From Agromyces aureus (GTDB lineage Bacteria > Actinomycetota > Actinomycetes > Actinomycetales > Microbacteriaceae), in the NCBI RefSeq assembly GCF_001660485.1, contig NZ_CP013979.1, positions 3,782,001-3,846,000 on the forward strand: DNA of 64,000 nucleotides, in the 5' to 3' direction. Under the pieces are notes generated by a model. That model was not told the origin of the DNA. It worked only from the letters and a program-made list of their open reading frames with translations, and did not search any database. Below, piece by piece: positions 1 to 7,786 of the stretch. Made by a program: the position numbers and the translations under genes. Within the stretch, counting starts at the first letter, position 1, and each line of letters begins with the position of its first letter.

Positions 1-31
1 CCGCCCTCGAGCGGGCGGCCGCGCGGAGGTT

Positions 32-51
32 CGGAGGTCGGCAGACCTCCG
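32..51 (-). terminator. hairpin just after the RpiR gene
   Basis: Seven-base arms (32-38 and 45-51) around a six-base loop, directly after the stop codon of the RpiR gene read on the minus strand. No T-run follows, so termination is inferred from position and stem only. A second GC-rich inverted repeat lies at 1-18. Confidence 0.5.
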
Positions 52-951
52 TCAGCGATCTGCGGGTCGCCGACGCTGCGGCGGCGGAGACCCGGTCATC
101 GCGTCGGCCTCGAGCCGGCCGTAGATGACGTCGGGCATGCGCTGGGCGACGAGGGCCCAGAGGGTGGCGCACACCAGCGTGTCGCTCGACCTGCCGGCGA
201 AGTAGTCGGTCCACGAGATGCGGCCGACGGTGACGGTGCCCGTGGCGACGACGAGGTCGACCTTGCCGGTCAGCACCGACGACGGGTCACCCGTGATGAG
301 GGCCGTCGTGGCCGAGTGTGCCGAGGCCATGTCGACGAATTCCTCGGCGATCGGGCTCTCGCCGGACCTCGACATGACGATCGCCAGGTCGCCGCGCTGC
401 AGCAGGCTCGCGCCCACCTGCGAGAAATAGGCGCCCTCGTGGAACCAGATGGGCACGCCGATGCGGAACAACCGCAGGTACAGCTCGTAGGCGACCGGCG
501 CGTCGCCCCATTCACCGAACAGGTGCACGCGCTTCGCGGCGACGATGCGGTCGGCGAGCGCCTCCAGCGCCTCGAGGTCGACCGAGGCCATCGCATTGCG
601 AGCGGCGTTGAACTGATTCCCCGCGAGGGTGCTGAGCACCTTCTCTGCGGGGTCGTCGGGCAGGATCGCCGATCCGATGTCCTGTTCCCATCCGGCCTGG
701 GCGCCGCGCCCGTTCTCCTGCGCGATGGCCGCGCGCAGGGCGGGGAACCCGGGGAATCCGAGCGAGGAGGCCAGTCTGGTGATCGTCGCGGGCGACGTCG
801 TCGCCTCCGCGGCGAGCCAGGTGATCGAACTCTGCCCGACCGCGCGCGGATCGCGCAGGATGATCTCGGCGACCCGCAGCTTCGCTCCGGTGAGCTTCGG
901 CAGCGCCGAGCGCAGTACCTCCAGCGGGCTGATCTGCGTCTCGTCCGACAT
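52..951 (-). CDS. RpiR/MurR-family transcriptional regulator (HTH + SIS)
   Basis: A 299-residue protein with the two-part architecture of RpiR regulators: an N-terminal HTH_6 fold (about residues 8-80, with TTSPATITRLASSLGF as the likely recognition region) and a C-terminal SIS sugar-phosphate isomerase domain (about 125-260) carrying the SIS loop SRSGESP at 194-200. Proteins of this family bind a phosphosugar and control sugar catabolic or transport genes. The start follows a good ribosome site (GAAGGAG). It lies directly downstream of the sugar-binding protein gene on the same strand, so it probably controls this importer; that is inference from position. Confidence 0.9.
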   Translation of the reverse strand: MSDETQISPLEVLRSALPKLTGAKLRVAEIILRDPRAVGQSSITWLAAEATTSPATITRLASSLGFPGFPALRAAIAQENGRGAQAGWEQDIGSAILPDDPAEKVLSTLAGNQFNAARNAMASVDLEALEALADRIVAAKRVHLFGEWGDAPVAYELYLRLFRIGVPIWFHEGAYFSQVGASLLQRGDLAIVMSRSGESPIAEEFVDMASAHSATTALITGDPSSVLTGKVDLVVATGTVTVGRISWTDYFAGRSSDTLVCATLWALVAQRMPDVIYGRLEADAMTGSPPPQRRRPADR

Positions 952-991
952 CGCCGTCTCCTTCGTCCCTCACTCGGCACATGCCGATTCG

Positions 992-997
992 ACCCTA
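992..997 (-). promoter_or_regulatory. -10 box TAGGGT for the RpiR gene
   Basis: TAGGGT on the minus strand about 40 bases before the regulator start. A CGGCA/TGCCG palindrome (975-986) lies just downstream of it in the likely leader and could be an autoregulatory operator. Both are pattern-based. Confidence 0.35.
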
Positions 998-1018
998 CTG
1001 CGTCGGCATCGACCGACG

Positions 1019-1057
1019 CCGGAGGCCGGCCCTCGCTACGCGAGAGCCGGCCTCCGG
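1019..1057 (-). terminator. strong hairpin between the sugar-binding protein and RpiR genes
   Basis: Twelve-base perfect outer arms (1019-1030 and 1046-1057) enclose a smaller inner stem (1032-1036 with 1040-1044). It starts about 15 bases after the binding-protein stop codon, as expected for an intrinsic terminator that separates the ABC genes from the regulator gene. Confidence 0.7.
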
Positions 1058-1071
1058 AAACCGCCTCATGG

Positions 1072-2421
1072 TCACTTTTCGACCGTGAAACCCTGTTCTG
1101 CTCCGTATTCGAGGAGTGCATCCTGCCACGCGAGCAGACCGTCGGCGAGCGTGATCTCGCCGACGAAGGCCGGGCCGACCGTGTCGTTGAAGATCGTGCC
1201 CGCGTAGAGCTCGTAGGGCAGGAACTGCCAGTCCGTGTTGACCGCGTCGAGCGAGTCGGTGAACACCTTGTTGACCTCCTGGCCACCGAAGTAGTCGTCC
1301 TTCGTGTTCAGGAAGTCGTCGCTCTCGAGCACGCTGCTGCGGGCCGGGAAGGAGCCGGACTTCAGGGCGATGTCGGCGCCCTCCTCGAGCGTCGCGAAGC
1401 GCGCGAACGCGGCGGCGACGAGCTGGTGCTTCCCCTGGTCCATCACCGCGAGGCTGCCGCCGCCGTTGGTCGCGCTGCCGGTCTCCCCGTCGAAGGTCGG
1501 CAGCGGCGCGACGCGCCAGTCACCGGCCGCGTCGGGCGCGCCCGACTTGAGGGTGCCCGCCATCCAGGCGCCCGACAGGAGCGTCGCGATCGACCCGTCC
1601 GTGAGGCCCGCGTACCACTCGGGGCTCCAGCCGGAGACCGGTGAGAGCAGGCCCTCGTCGAGCATCTGCTGGTAGAAGCCGGTGAACTTCTGCGTTCCCT
1701 CGTCGGCCAGGTCGATGGAGATGTCCGAGCCGTCGACGGTGAACGGGTGACCGCCCGCCGCCTGGATGAGGCTCTCGGTCAGACCCGAGTTGCCGGTGTC
1801 GGCGCCGATGTAGGCGTTGGGGTCGGCGGCGTGGATCTTGCGCGCGGCCTCGAGGTACTCGTCCCACGTGGTCGGCACCTCGATGCCGTACTTGTCGAAG
1901 GTCGCCTGGTTGTAGAACATCGCCATCGGACCGGCGTTCAGCGGCAGCTCGTAGAGCTTGTCGTCGACGTTCACGTTCTGCCACGTCGCCGGCGTGAACT
2001 GATCCTCGTAGGCGTCGAAGCCGAACTCGGAGAGGTCGACGAGAGCACCCGACGGGGCGAACTGCGGCACGACCGTGTACTCGATCGTGGCCAGGTCGGG
2101 AGCTCCCTTGCCCGCCTTGATCGCGTTCTGGAGCTTGTTGTAGTGGTCGCCGCCGGTGCCGACGTTCTCGACGTTGACGGTGATCTCGGGGTACTTCTCC
2201 TCGAACGCCTTCGCGACGTCGGGGAGGCTCGCCGACCAGGTCCAGACCGTGATCTCGGTCTTCTCCTGCAGAGCCGCCTCGATATCGGCATCGGTGTAGT
2301 GGTCGGCGCTCGAGCCGCCTCCGGTGCCGCCGGCGCAGGCCGCGAGGGTCGAGGCGACGACGGCCGCTCCGAGGATGAGGGAAACGCGCCGGAGCATCCG
2401 GCCACGATGACGTGAGTGCAT
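1072..2421 (-). CDS. ABC sugar transporter, extracellular binding lipoprotein
   Basis: A 449-residue family 1 solute-binding protein that delivers a sugar or oligosaccharide to the two permeases encoded just upstream in the operon. The N terminus has basic residues, a hydrophobic stretch and a lipobox L-A-A-C with the lipidated Cys at residue 29, so it should be anchored outside the membrane. ITVWTWSASLPDVAKAFEEK starts the mature fold, a usual opening for this family. A GAAAGGAAC ribosome site precedes the ATG. The substrate cannot be read from the sequence. The usual ATPase of such importers (an MsiK-like protein) is not in this window. Confidence 0.92.
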   Translation of the reverse strand: MHSRHRGRMLRRVSLILGAAVVASTLAACAGGTGGGSSADHYTDADIEAALQEKTEITVWTWSASLPDVAKAFEEKYPEITVNVENVGTGGDHYNKLQNAIKAGKGAPDLATIEYTVVPQFAPSGALVDLSEFGFDAYEDQFTPATWQNVNVDDKLYELPLNAGPMAMFYNQATFDKYGIEVPTTWDEYLEAARKIHAADPNAYIGADTGNSGLTESLIQAAGGHPFTVDGSDISIDLADEGTQKFTGFYQQMLDEGLLSPVSGWSPEWYAGLTDGSIATLLSGAWMAGTLKSGAPDAAGDWRVAPLPTFDGETGSATNGGGSLAVMDQGKHQLVAAAFARFATLEEGADIALKSGSFPARSSVLESDDFLNTKDDYFGGQEVNKVFTDSLDAVNTDWQFLPYELYAGTIFNDTVGPAFVGEITLADGLLAWQDALLEYGAEQGFTVEK

Positions 2422-2487
2422 GGGGGTTCCTTTCGTGTGCTGTGTGTGGTGGTGCGGTTGGGGGTGGGTGCTGGCCGACGACGAGCG

Positions 2488-3450
2488 TCAGCCCTTCACG
2501 CTCCCGGCGGAGAGGCCTGATTGCCAGAACCGCTGGAGGGCGAGGAAGACGATGACGATGGGGATGATGGCGATGAGCGATCCGGTGATCACGAGGTTGA
2601 AGATGACCTCGCCTTCGGCGGTGGCCGCCTGGGAGTTCCACTGGTTGAGCCCGACGGTGAGGGGATACCAGGTGGGATCGTTCAGCATGATGAGGGGCAG
2701 GAAGTAGTTGTTCCAGCTGCCGACGATCTCGAGCAGGAAGACCGACAGGATGCCGGGGGCCATGAGCCGCAGGCCGATCGTGAAGAAGGTGCGGAACTCA
2801 CCCGCCCCGTCGACGCGCGCGGCCTCGATCAGTTCGGTCGGGATCGCGTCGGCGGCGTAGACCCAGAGCAGGTAGAGCCCGAAGGGCGTGACCAGCGACG
2901 GGATGAGGATCGCCCACGGCGTGTTCGTGAGGCCCATCTGACTGAACAGGAGGAAGGTCGGAACCGCGAGCGCCGAGCCCGGCACCGCGATCGCGCCGAG
3001 GATGACCGCGAACACGGCCCTGCGCCCCGCGAAGCGGAACTTCGCGAGCCCGTACCCCGCCATCGCCGCGATGAGCGTCGAACCGCCTGCGCCGACGAGG
3101 GTGTACATGACCGTGTTCCGGAGCCAGGTCAGGTAGACCCCGTCGTCGTACGTGAAGACCCCGACGACGTTGTCCCAGAAGACGTTCGTGTCGCCGAACC
3201 AGAGCCCGAACGTGGAGAACAGGTCGTCGACGCTCTTCGTCGAGTTCACGACCAGCCAGACGAGCGGGAAGAGACTGTAGATGAGCATCAGCGTCATCAC
3301 GGCGGTGAGCAGGATCGAGCGAGTCGGCGTGCGGCCGGGGCTGCGGTTGAACCGCACCGGCTTGTACCGCTTGCCTGCGCGGCGCTGCTCGCCGGCGACC
3401 GCGGCGGCCGTCGGGCTCGCCGGCGGCGTGGTCTGCGTCAGGGTGACCAT
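2488..3450 (-). CDS. ABC sugar transporter permease (MalG-like, inner membrane)
   Basis: A 320-residue binding-protein-dependent permease with an N-terminal cytoplasmic tail (about residues 1-40), six predicted membrane helices and the EAA loop (EAARVDGAGEFRTFF) that docks on the ATPase. The ATG starting MVTLTQ was chosen because it overlaps the stop codon of the upstream permease (TGATG), the usual coupled arrangement; the longer open frame upstream is only a shadow of that gene. It pairs with the first permease to form the channel for the sugar bound by the downstream lipoprotein. Confidence 0.9.
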   Translation of the reverse strand: MVTLTQTTPPASPTAAAVAGEQRRAGKRYKPVRFNRSPGRTPTRSILLTAVMTLMLIYSLFPLVWLVVNSTKSVDDLFSTFGLWFGDTNVFWDNVVGVFTYDDGVYLTWLRNTVMYTLVGAGGSTLIAAMAGYGLAKFRFAGRRAVFAVILGAIAVPGSALAVPTFLLFSQMGLTNTPWAILIPSLVTPFGLYLLWVYAADAIPTELIEAARVDGAGEFRTFFTIGLRLMAPGILSVFLLEIVGSWNNYFLPLIMLNDPTWYPLTVGLNQWNSQAATAEGEVIFNLVITGSLIAIIPIVIVFLALQRFWQSGLSAGSVKG

Positions 3451-4355
3451 CAGATGTCCCTCCGGAAGCCGCGGCGCTGCACGAGGAAGGCGACGACGGC
3501 GGTGATCGCGCCCATGATCAGGGCGACGGCGGCGGCGGCGTTGTACTGGCCGCCGGCGAACGAGAGCGTGTAGGCGTACATGTTCGGCGTGAAGTCGCTG
3601 CTGATGACGTTCGGCACCAGCGCGCGCAGGATGTTCGGCTCGTTGAACAACTGGAACCCGCCGATGATCGAGAAGGTCGCAGCCACGATGATGGCCGGCC
3701 AGATCGCGGGCAGCTTGATCGAGAACATGATCCGCCAGGCGCCGGCGCCGTCGATGGTCGCGGCCTCGTACAGCTCGGTCGGGATCACCCGGAGCGCCGC
3801 GTAGAAGACCAGCATGTTGTAGCCGACGTAGAGCCAGAGGCCGATGTTGCTGATCGAGGGGAGGATCAGCGCGCTCGAGAGGGGGTTGGCCAGACTCCAC
3901 CCGAACATCTCGTTGAGGTCGCCGACGAGACCGAACTTCGAGCCGTAGATGTAGCCCCAGAGCAGGGTGGCGACGACGCCGGGCACGGCGTACGGCAGGA
4001 AGATGCCGAGGCGGAAGACGGCGGGGGCGTGCAGTCGCGCACTGTCGAGAGCGAGTGCGGCCAGGAGTGCGAGCGCCATCATCAGCGGCGCCTGGATCGC
4101 GACGAACACGCCGACCCTGCCGACGGCCGACCAGAAGTCGGGATCGGTGAGCTGCTGGACGTAGTTCTCGAATCCCACGAACGAGACCCCGCCGATCATG
4201 CGCTCCTGGAACAAGCTGAGCACGAAGGAGTACCCGAGCGGCAGCACGGTGGCGAAGATGAAGACGGCCGCGAACGGCGCGATGAAGGCCCAGCCGATCA
4301 GGCCGCGGCGCCGTCGACGGACGGGGCGGTTCAGGGGTGTCGACGTCGCTGTCAT
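3450..4355 (-). CDS. ABC sugar transporter permease (MalF-like, inner membrane)
   Basis: A 301-residue permease, first gene of the operon. It has a basic N terminus (VRRRRRG) followed by a first helix near residue 20, further helices, and an EAA loop (EAATIDGAGAWRIMF) near residue 200. Short CUT1-type MalF proteins have this layout. A GGAG ribosome site lies before the ATG, and its stop codon overlaps the start of the second permease. The binding protein gene comes last instead of first, which is less common for such operons. Confidence 0.9.
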   Translation of the reverse strand: MTATSTPLNRPVRRRRRGLIGWAFIAPFAAVFIFATVLPLGYSFVLSLFQERMIGGVSFVGFENYVQQLTDPDFWSAVGRVGVFVAIQAPLMMALALLAALALDSARLHAPAVFRLGIFLPYAVPGVVATLLWGYIYGSKFGLVGDLNEMFGWSLANPLSSALILPSISNIGLWLYVGYNMLVFYAALRVIPTELYEAATIDGAGAWRIMFSIKLPAIWPAIIVAATFSIIGGFQLFNEPNILRALVPNVISSDFTPNMYAYTLSFAGGQYNAAAAVALIMGAITAVVAFLVQRRGFRRDI

Positions 4356-4384
4356 GGATGCTCCGGCTCTCGGTGGTGGTTCTC

Positions 4385-4426
4385 GAAAAGGATGACAAAG
4401 CGAACCCGAGTTGTCAAATTCTTTTC
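4385..4426 (-). promoter_or_regulatory. promoter with inverted-repeat operator for the sugar ABC operon
   Basis: On the minus strand a consensus -35 TTGACA (4412-4417) precedes the first permease gene; the -10 (near 4389-4394) is weak. The -35 lies in an imperfect inverted repeat: GAAAAGGATGACAAA (4385-4399) against the reverse complement of 4411-4426 (GAAAAGAATTTGACAA). A repressor bound here would block RNA polymerase. The binding protein is unknown; the RpiR protein at the end of the cluster is the nearest candidate. Confidence 0.5.
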
Positions 4427-4744
4427 ATACATTCACGGCTACCCGAGAGATTCTGTGAATTGCTTGCACGTATCGGCGCGATCCAGACGCGCATCGTCGA
4501 CGGGCCCCGCTCCGCCCACGCGTGGTAGGGCACGAGCGGCACGACGGCCGCGGCATCCGTTCGCACGTCGACGAGGCGCACGAGCACGCGGGCATCGTCG
4601 AGGACAACTGGGAGGTGTTCGCCACGGGCTTTCGCCGCATCGGGCGCTCCTTCATCCGGGCCCGGATGCGTCGAACGCCCGTAGCGCCGAAGGAGCGGGA
4701 CTCTCCCACCTGGCGCGATCGCCGCGCACGCGGGCCGCGCACCG
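4427..4744. other. intergenic region without a recognised gene
   Basis: No reading frame here resembles a known protein in any frame, and no hairpin or clear promoter was seen apart from the sugar operon promoter at the left edge. It contains one copy of the GCGGCATCCG motif near 4549. Confidence 0.5.
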
Positions 4745-5716
4745 CTACTCGCGGAACGTGTGCCGGTACTCCATCGGCGACGTGCCGAGCACGCGGTGGA
4801 AGTGCAGGCGCAGGTTGGCGCCAGTGCCGAGTCCGACGCGCGCGGCGATCTGCTCGACGCCGAGGTCGGTGCGCTCGAGCAGTTCGCGCGCGAGGTCGAT
4901 GCGGGCGCGCAGGATCCACTGCATGGGCGTGTACCCGGTGTCCTCGACGAACCGCCGCGAGAAGGTGCGCGTCGAGACGTTCGCGTTGCGCGCGAGGTCT
5001 GCGAGCGTCAGCGGCTCCTCGATGCGCTCGATCGCCCAGTGCCGGGTCGCCGCGAAGAGCTCGCCGAGGTCGTCGGGCAGCGCGCGCGGCACGTACTGGG
5101 CCTGGCCGCCGCTGCGGTACGGCGCAGCCACGAGCCGCCTGGCGACGTGGTTCGAGAGCGCGACGCCGTGGTCGCGGCGCACGAGGTGCAGGCACAGGTC
5201 GATGCCCGACGCGGCACCGGCCGAGGTGAGCACGCGCCCCTCGTCGACGAACAGCACGTTCTCGTCGACCTGCACGAGCGGATGCCTCGCGGCGAGCGCC
5301 TTCGTGTAGTGCCAGTGCGTCGTGGCCCGGCGCCCGTCGAGCAGCCCGGTCGCCGCGAGCGCGAAGGCGCCGGTGGAGATCGCCGCGAGCCGCGCGCCCC
5401 GTGCGTGGGCGGCCCGGAGGGCGTCGACGACGATCGACGGCGGCTCCTCGACATCCGGATGCCGGTAGCCCGGGATGAAGATCGTCTCGGCCCACTCGAA
5501 CGCCTCGAGCCCGTCGGCCACGTGGTAGGAGAGCCCGTCGCCGCCCGCGACCGGACCGGGCGCAGCGCCGCAGACCCGCACCTCGTACGGCATCGACGCG
5601 CGGGTCGTGAAGATCTGCGCCGGGATCCCGACGTCGAGCGGCTTGGCACCCTCGAGCACGAGCACGGCGACACGGTGCGCGCGGGTCGAGCTGCTGGCAC
5701 GGTCGGCGGCGTTCAT
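4745..5716 (-). CDS. GlxA-family transcriptional regulator (DJ-1-like + AraC HTH)
   Basis: A 323-residue protein with an N-terminal DJ-1/PfpI-like domain (about residues 10-185) and a C-terminal AraC-type double HTH (about 220-320; LADLARNANVSTRTFSRRF and EQIAARVGLGTGANLRLHF are the two HTH units). Family members are cytoplasmic activators, often of amine or amino-acid catabolism genes. The ATG at 5716 gives the usual family length; the longer open frame upstream is arginine-rich and not homologous. The nucleophile elbow reads AISTGAF where relatives usually have Cys before TGAF, so the domain is probably a sensor without activity. Its target is not evident from the neighbours. Confidence 0.85.
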   Translation of the reverse strand: MNAADRASSSTRAHRVAVLVLEGAKPLDVGIPAQIFTTRASMPYEVRVCGAAPGPVAGGDGLSYHVADGLEAFEWAETIFIPGYRHPDVEEPPSIVVDALRAAHARGARLAAISTGAFALAATGLLDGRRATTHWHYTKALAARHPLVQVDENVLFVDEGRVLTSAGAASGIDLCLHLVRRDHGVALSNHVARRLVAAPYRSGGQAQYVPRALPDDLGELFAATRHWAIERIEEPLTLADLARNANVSTRTFSRRFVEDTGYTPMQWILRARIDLARELLERTDLGVEQIAARVGLGTGANLRLHFHRVLGTSPMEYRHTFRE

Positions 5717-6049
5717 GAGGCCAGCCTGCCACTGCTCGCAATGATGTCGCCAGCGCCGCGACGCGGCATCCGCCCGACGCGAGAGGCTGCAGACGGGCAA
5801 GGACCGGGTGTCGACATGACGGACCCGCCGGGTCCGTGGAGGAACGGTCACGGTGCGGCCACGCGCATTGGAGGTCGTCCGGCGTCGCGGCCGCCTACCC
5901 GGCGGGTCGTTCCGAGCAAGGTAGCCCGCGCCGCGCGGAACCGCCAGCCTCGCGTCGGCTCCGGGCCCCGAACTGGGGGCGGAGGCGGCGCAGCGTGCGG
6001 CAACGCCTCGCGCGGTGACGCCCGGCGCAGCGGGCGCGCGCGACCGGGC
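5717..6049. other. GC-rich gap between the GlxA-type gene and the thiamine promoter
   Basis: No credible gene. The open frames here are arginine/alanine-rich shadows. One GCGGCATCCG copy near 5763. The right edge holds the thi promoter. The GlxA-type gene must have its own promoter in this gap, but I see no convincing -10/-35 pair. Confidence 0.5.
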
Positions 6050-6055
6050 TAGGCT
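6050..6055 (+). promoter_or_regulatory. -10 box TAGGCT of the thiamine operon
   Basis: TAGGCT ends 8 bases before the first riboswitch helix base (6064), so transcription from about 6062 would begin exactly with the aptamer. No good -35 is visible, as with most promoters in this window. Confidence 0.65.
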
Positions 6056-6063
6056 GGCGGGCA

Positions 6064-6161
6064 GTGACACGGGGTGCCGCGCTCCAGCCCTCACCGGGCG
6101 ATCGCGGCTGAGAACACACCCGTCGAACCTGATCTAGTTCGAACTAGCGAAGGGATGTCGC
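6064..6161 (+). promoter_or_regulatory. TPP (THI-box) riboswitch
   Basis: The conserved THI-element blocks are present in order: ACGGGGTGCC (near 6069-6078), GCTGAGA (6107-6113), ACCTGATC (6127-6134) and GCGAAGGGA (6147-6155). P1 can form between 6064-6069 and 6156-6161 (six pairs, one G-U). P1 ends one base before the GTG start of thiM, and AGGGA (6151-6155) is both aptamer core and the only Shine-Dalgarno-like sequence. This points to control of translation initiation: TPP binding would hide the ribosome site and start codon. No separate terminator hairpin fits between aptamer and gene. Confidence 0.93.
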
Positions 6162-7130
6162 GTGAGCGAACGTCTGCGTACCGACCCGGCCCACCTCATC
6201 GACGCGAGCGCTGCGCTGCTCGGCCGGCTGCGCGAGCATCCGCCGCTCGTGCAGTGCATCACGAACAGCGTCGTGACCAACGTCACCGCGAACGCGCTGC
6301 TCGCGATCGGCGCGGCGCCCGCGATGGTCGACATCCGCGAGGAGGCCGGCCTGTTCGCCGGCATCGCGGGCGGCCTGCTGGTGAACCTCGGCACGCCCGC
6401 CGAGGAGCAGCGCGACGCCGCACGCGAGTCGGTGGCCGCGGCATCCGTCGCCGGCACGCCCTGGGTGCTCGACCCCGTCGCGATCGGCGCCCTGCCAGTG
6501 CGCACGGCGCTCGCGCACGAGCTCGTGGCCGCACGGCCCACGGCGATCCGCGGCAACGCGAGCGAGATCATCGCCCTCGCGGGTGCGGGCGCCGGCGGAC
6601 GCGGGGTCGACGCGGCCGACAGCACGGATGCCGCAGCCGACGCCGCGACCTCGCTCGCCCTCGCACACGCCTCGGTCGTCGCGGTGTCCGGCCCCGTCGA
6701 CCTCATCACCGACGGGCGCCGCACGGCGCGCATCGCGAACGGCGACGCCCTGCTCACGCGCATCACGGGCGGCGGCTGCGCGCTCGGCGCGGTGACGGCG
6801 GCGTTCCTCGGAGCGAGCCGCGACGCGAGTGCGGGCGGGGCGGCCGGCGACCTCGGCGAGCGCACTGCCGGTGCGCTGCTCGCCGATCCTTTCGTCGCGA
6901 CGGTCGCGGCCACCGTGGTCTACACGATCGCCGCCGAGCTCGCGGCGGAGCGCTCGACCGGTCCGGGTTCGTTCGCCGTGGCGTTCCTCGACGCGCTCGC
7001 GCTCGTCACGCCGGCCGAGGTGATCGCCAGGGCGAAGGTCACCGTGACGGATGCCGCGGCATCCGCTCCCGGGTCCGAGACCGCCTCCGACGCCGCCCCG
7101 AACGCCGAACCCGCGACGGCCCGCGCATGA
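6162..7130 (+). CDS. thiM: hydroxyethylthiazole kinase ThiM
   Basis: Phosphorylates salvaged 4-methyl-5-(2-hydroxyethyl)thiazole for thiamine synthesis in the cytoplasm. Family signatures are clear: [20 protein letters not shown] (about residues 28-47), GNASEI near 130 and the active-site loop ITGGGCALG with Cys206. The GTG start is set by the riboswitch edge and AGGGA site. At 322 residues it is longer than the usual 260-270 because of an Ala/Asp-rich insertion around 140-165 and an Ala-rich tail, both of which contain CGGATGCCGC/GCGGCATCCG copies. It is the first gene of a coupled thiM-thiE-thiD/tenA operon. Confidence 0.95.
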   Translation: MSERLRTDPAHLIDASAALLGRLREHPPLVQCITNSVVTNVTANALLAIGAAPAMVDIREEAGLFAGIAGGLLVNLGTPAEEQRDAARESVAAASVAGTPWVLDPVAIGALPVRTALAHELVAARPTAIRGNASEIIALAGAGAGGRGVDAADSTDAAADAATSLALAHASVVAVSGPVDLITDGRRTARIANGDALLTRITGGGCALGAVTAAFLGASRDASAGGAAGDLGERTAGALLADPFVATVAATVVYTIAAELAAERSTGPGSFAVAFLDALALVTPAEVIARAKVTVTDAAASAPGSETASDAAPNAEPATARA

Positions 7131-7786
7131 CCACGCGCCGCGCGCTCGACCTCTCCATCTACCTCGTGACGGATGCGACGCTCTGCGGACCGCGCGGCGT
7201 CGCGTCCGTCGTCGCCGACGCGGTCGACGGCGGCGTGCGCGCGGTGCAGCTGCGCGACAAGACGGCGTCGACCGATGCACTGCTGCGGCAGCTCGAGGCG
7301 CTCGCGACGGTCATCGACGGCCGCGCCGCCCTGCTCGTGAACGATCGGGTCGACGTCGCGCAGGCCGCACGCGAACGCGGCCTGCCCGTTGACGGCGTGC
7401 ACCTCGGGCAGGGCGATGCCGCGGCATCCGCTGCTCGCGACCTGCTCGGCGACGACGCGATCATCGGCCTCACGGCCAACGCGCCCGAGCACCTCGCGGT
7501 GCTTCGCCGCCTGCCGCGCCGCGAGATCGACTACCTGGGGGTCGGCGTGATCCGCCCCACGACGACCAAGGCCGACCACCCGCCGGCCCTCGGCATCGAG
7601 GGGTTCGCGAGATTCGCCGCCGAGGCCGAGCTGCCGTGCGTCGCGATCGGCGGCATCGCGCTGTCGGATGTCGCGGCACTGCGTCAGGCGGGAGCCGCGG
7701 GCGTCGCCGTGGTGTCGGCCATCTGCGCCGCACCCTCGCCGCACGACGCGGCCGTCGCGTTCGCCGCGGCCTGGAGCGCCCGGTGA
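7127..7786 (+). CDS. thiE: thiamine phosphate synthase ThiE
   Basis: Joins hydroxymethylpyrimidine diphosphate and thiazole phosphate to thiamine phosphate. The 219-residue TIM barrel shows YLVTD near the N terminus, [29 protein letters not shown] and VAIGGI, in family order. The ATG overlaps the thiM stop codon (ATGA), showing translational coupling, and its own stop overlaps the GTG of the next gene. Regulated with thiM by the TPP riboswitch. Confidence 0.95.
   Translation: MTTRRALDLSIYLVTDATLCGPRGVASVVADAVDGGVRAVQLRDKTASTDALLRQLEALATVIDGRAALLVNDRVDVAQAARERGLPVDGVHLGQGDAAASAARDLLGDDAIIGLTANAPEHLAVLRRLPRREIDYLGVGVIRPTTTKADHPPALGIEGFARFAAEAELPCVAIGGIALSDVAALRQAGAAGVAVVSAICAAPSPHDAAVAFAAAWSAR

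Noticed and set aside
4522..5229. 235-residue plus-strand ORF starting in the 4.4-4.7 kb gap
   Set aside because: Becomes an Arg-rich antisense shadow of the GlxA-type gene; the first 50 residues match nothing I know.
5836..6018. 60-residue ORF before the thiamine riboswitch
   Set aside because: Arg/Ser-rich composition, no ribosome site, and it runs into the thi promoter area.
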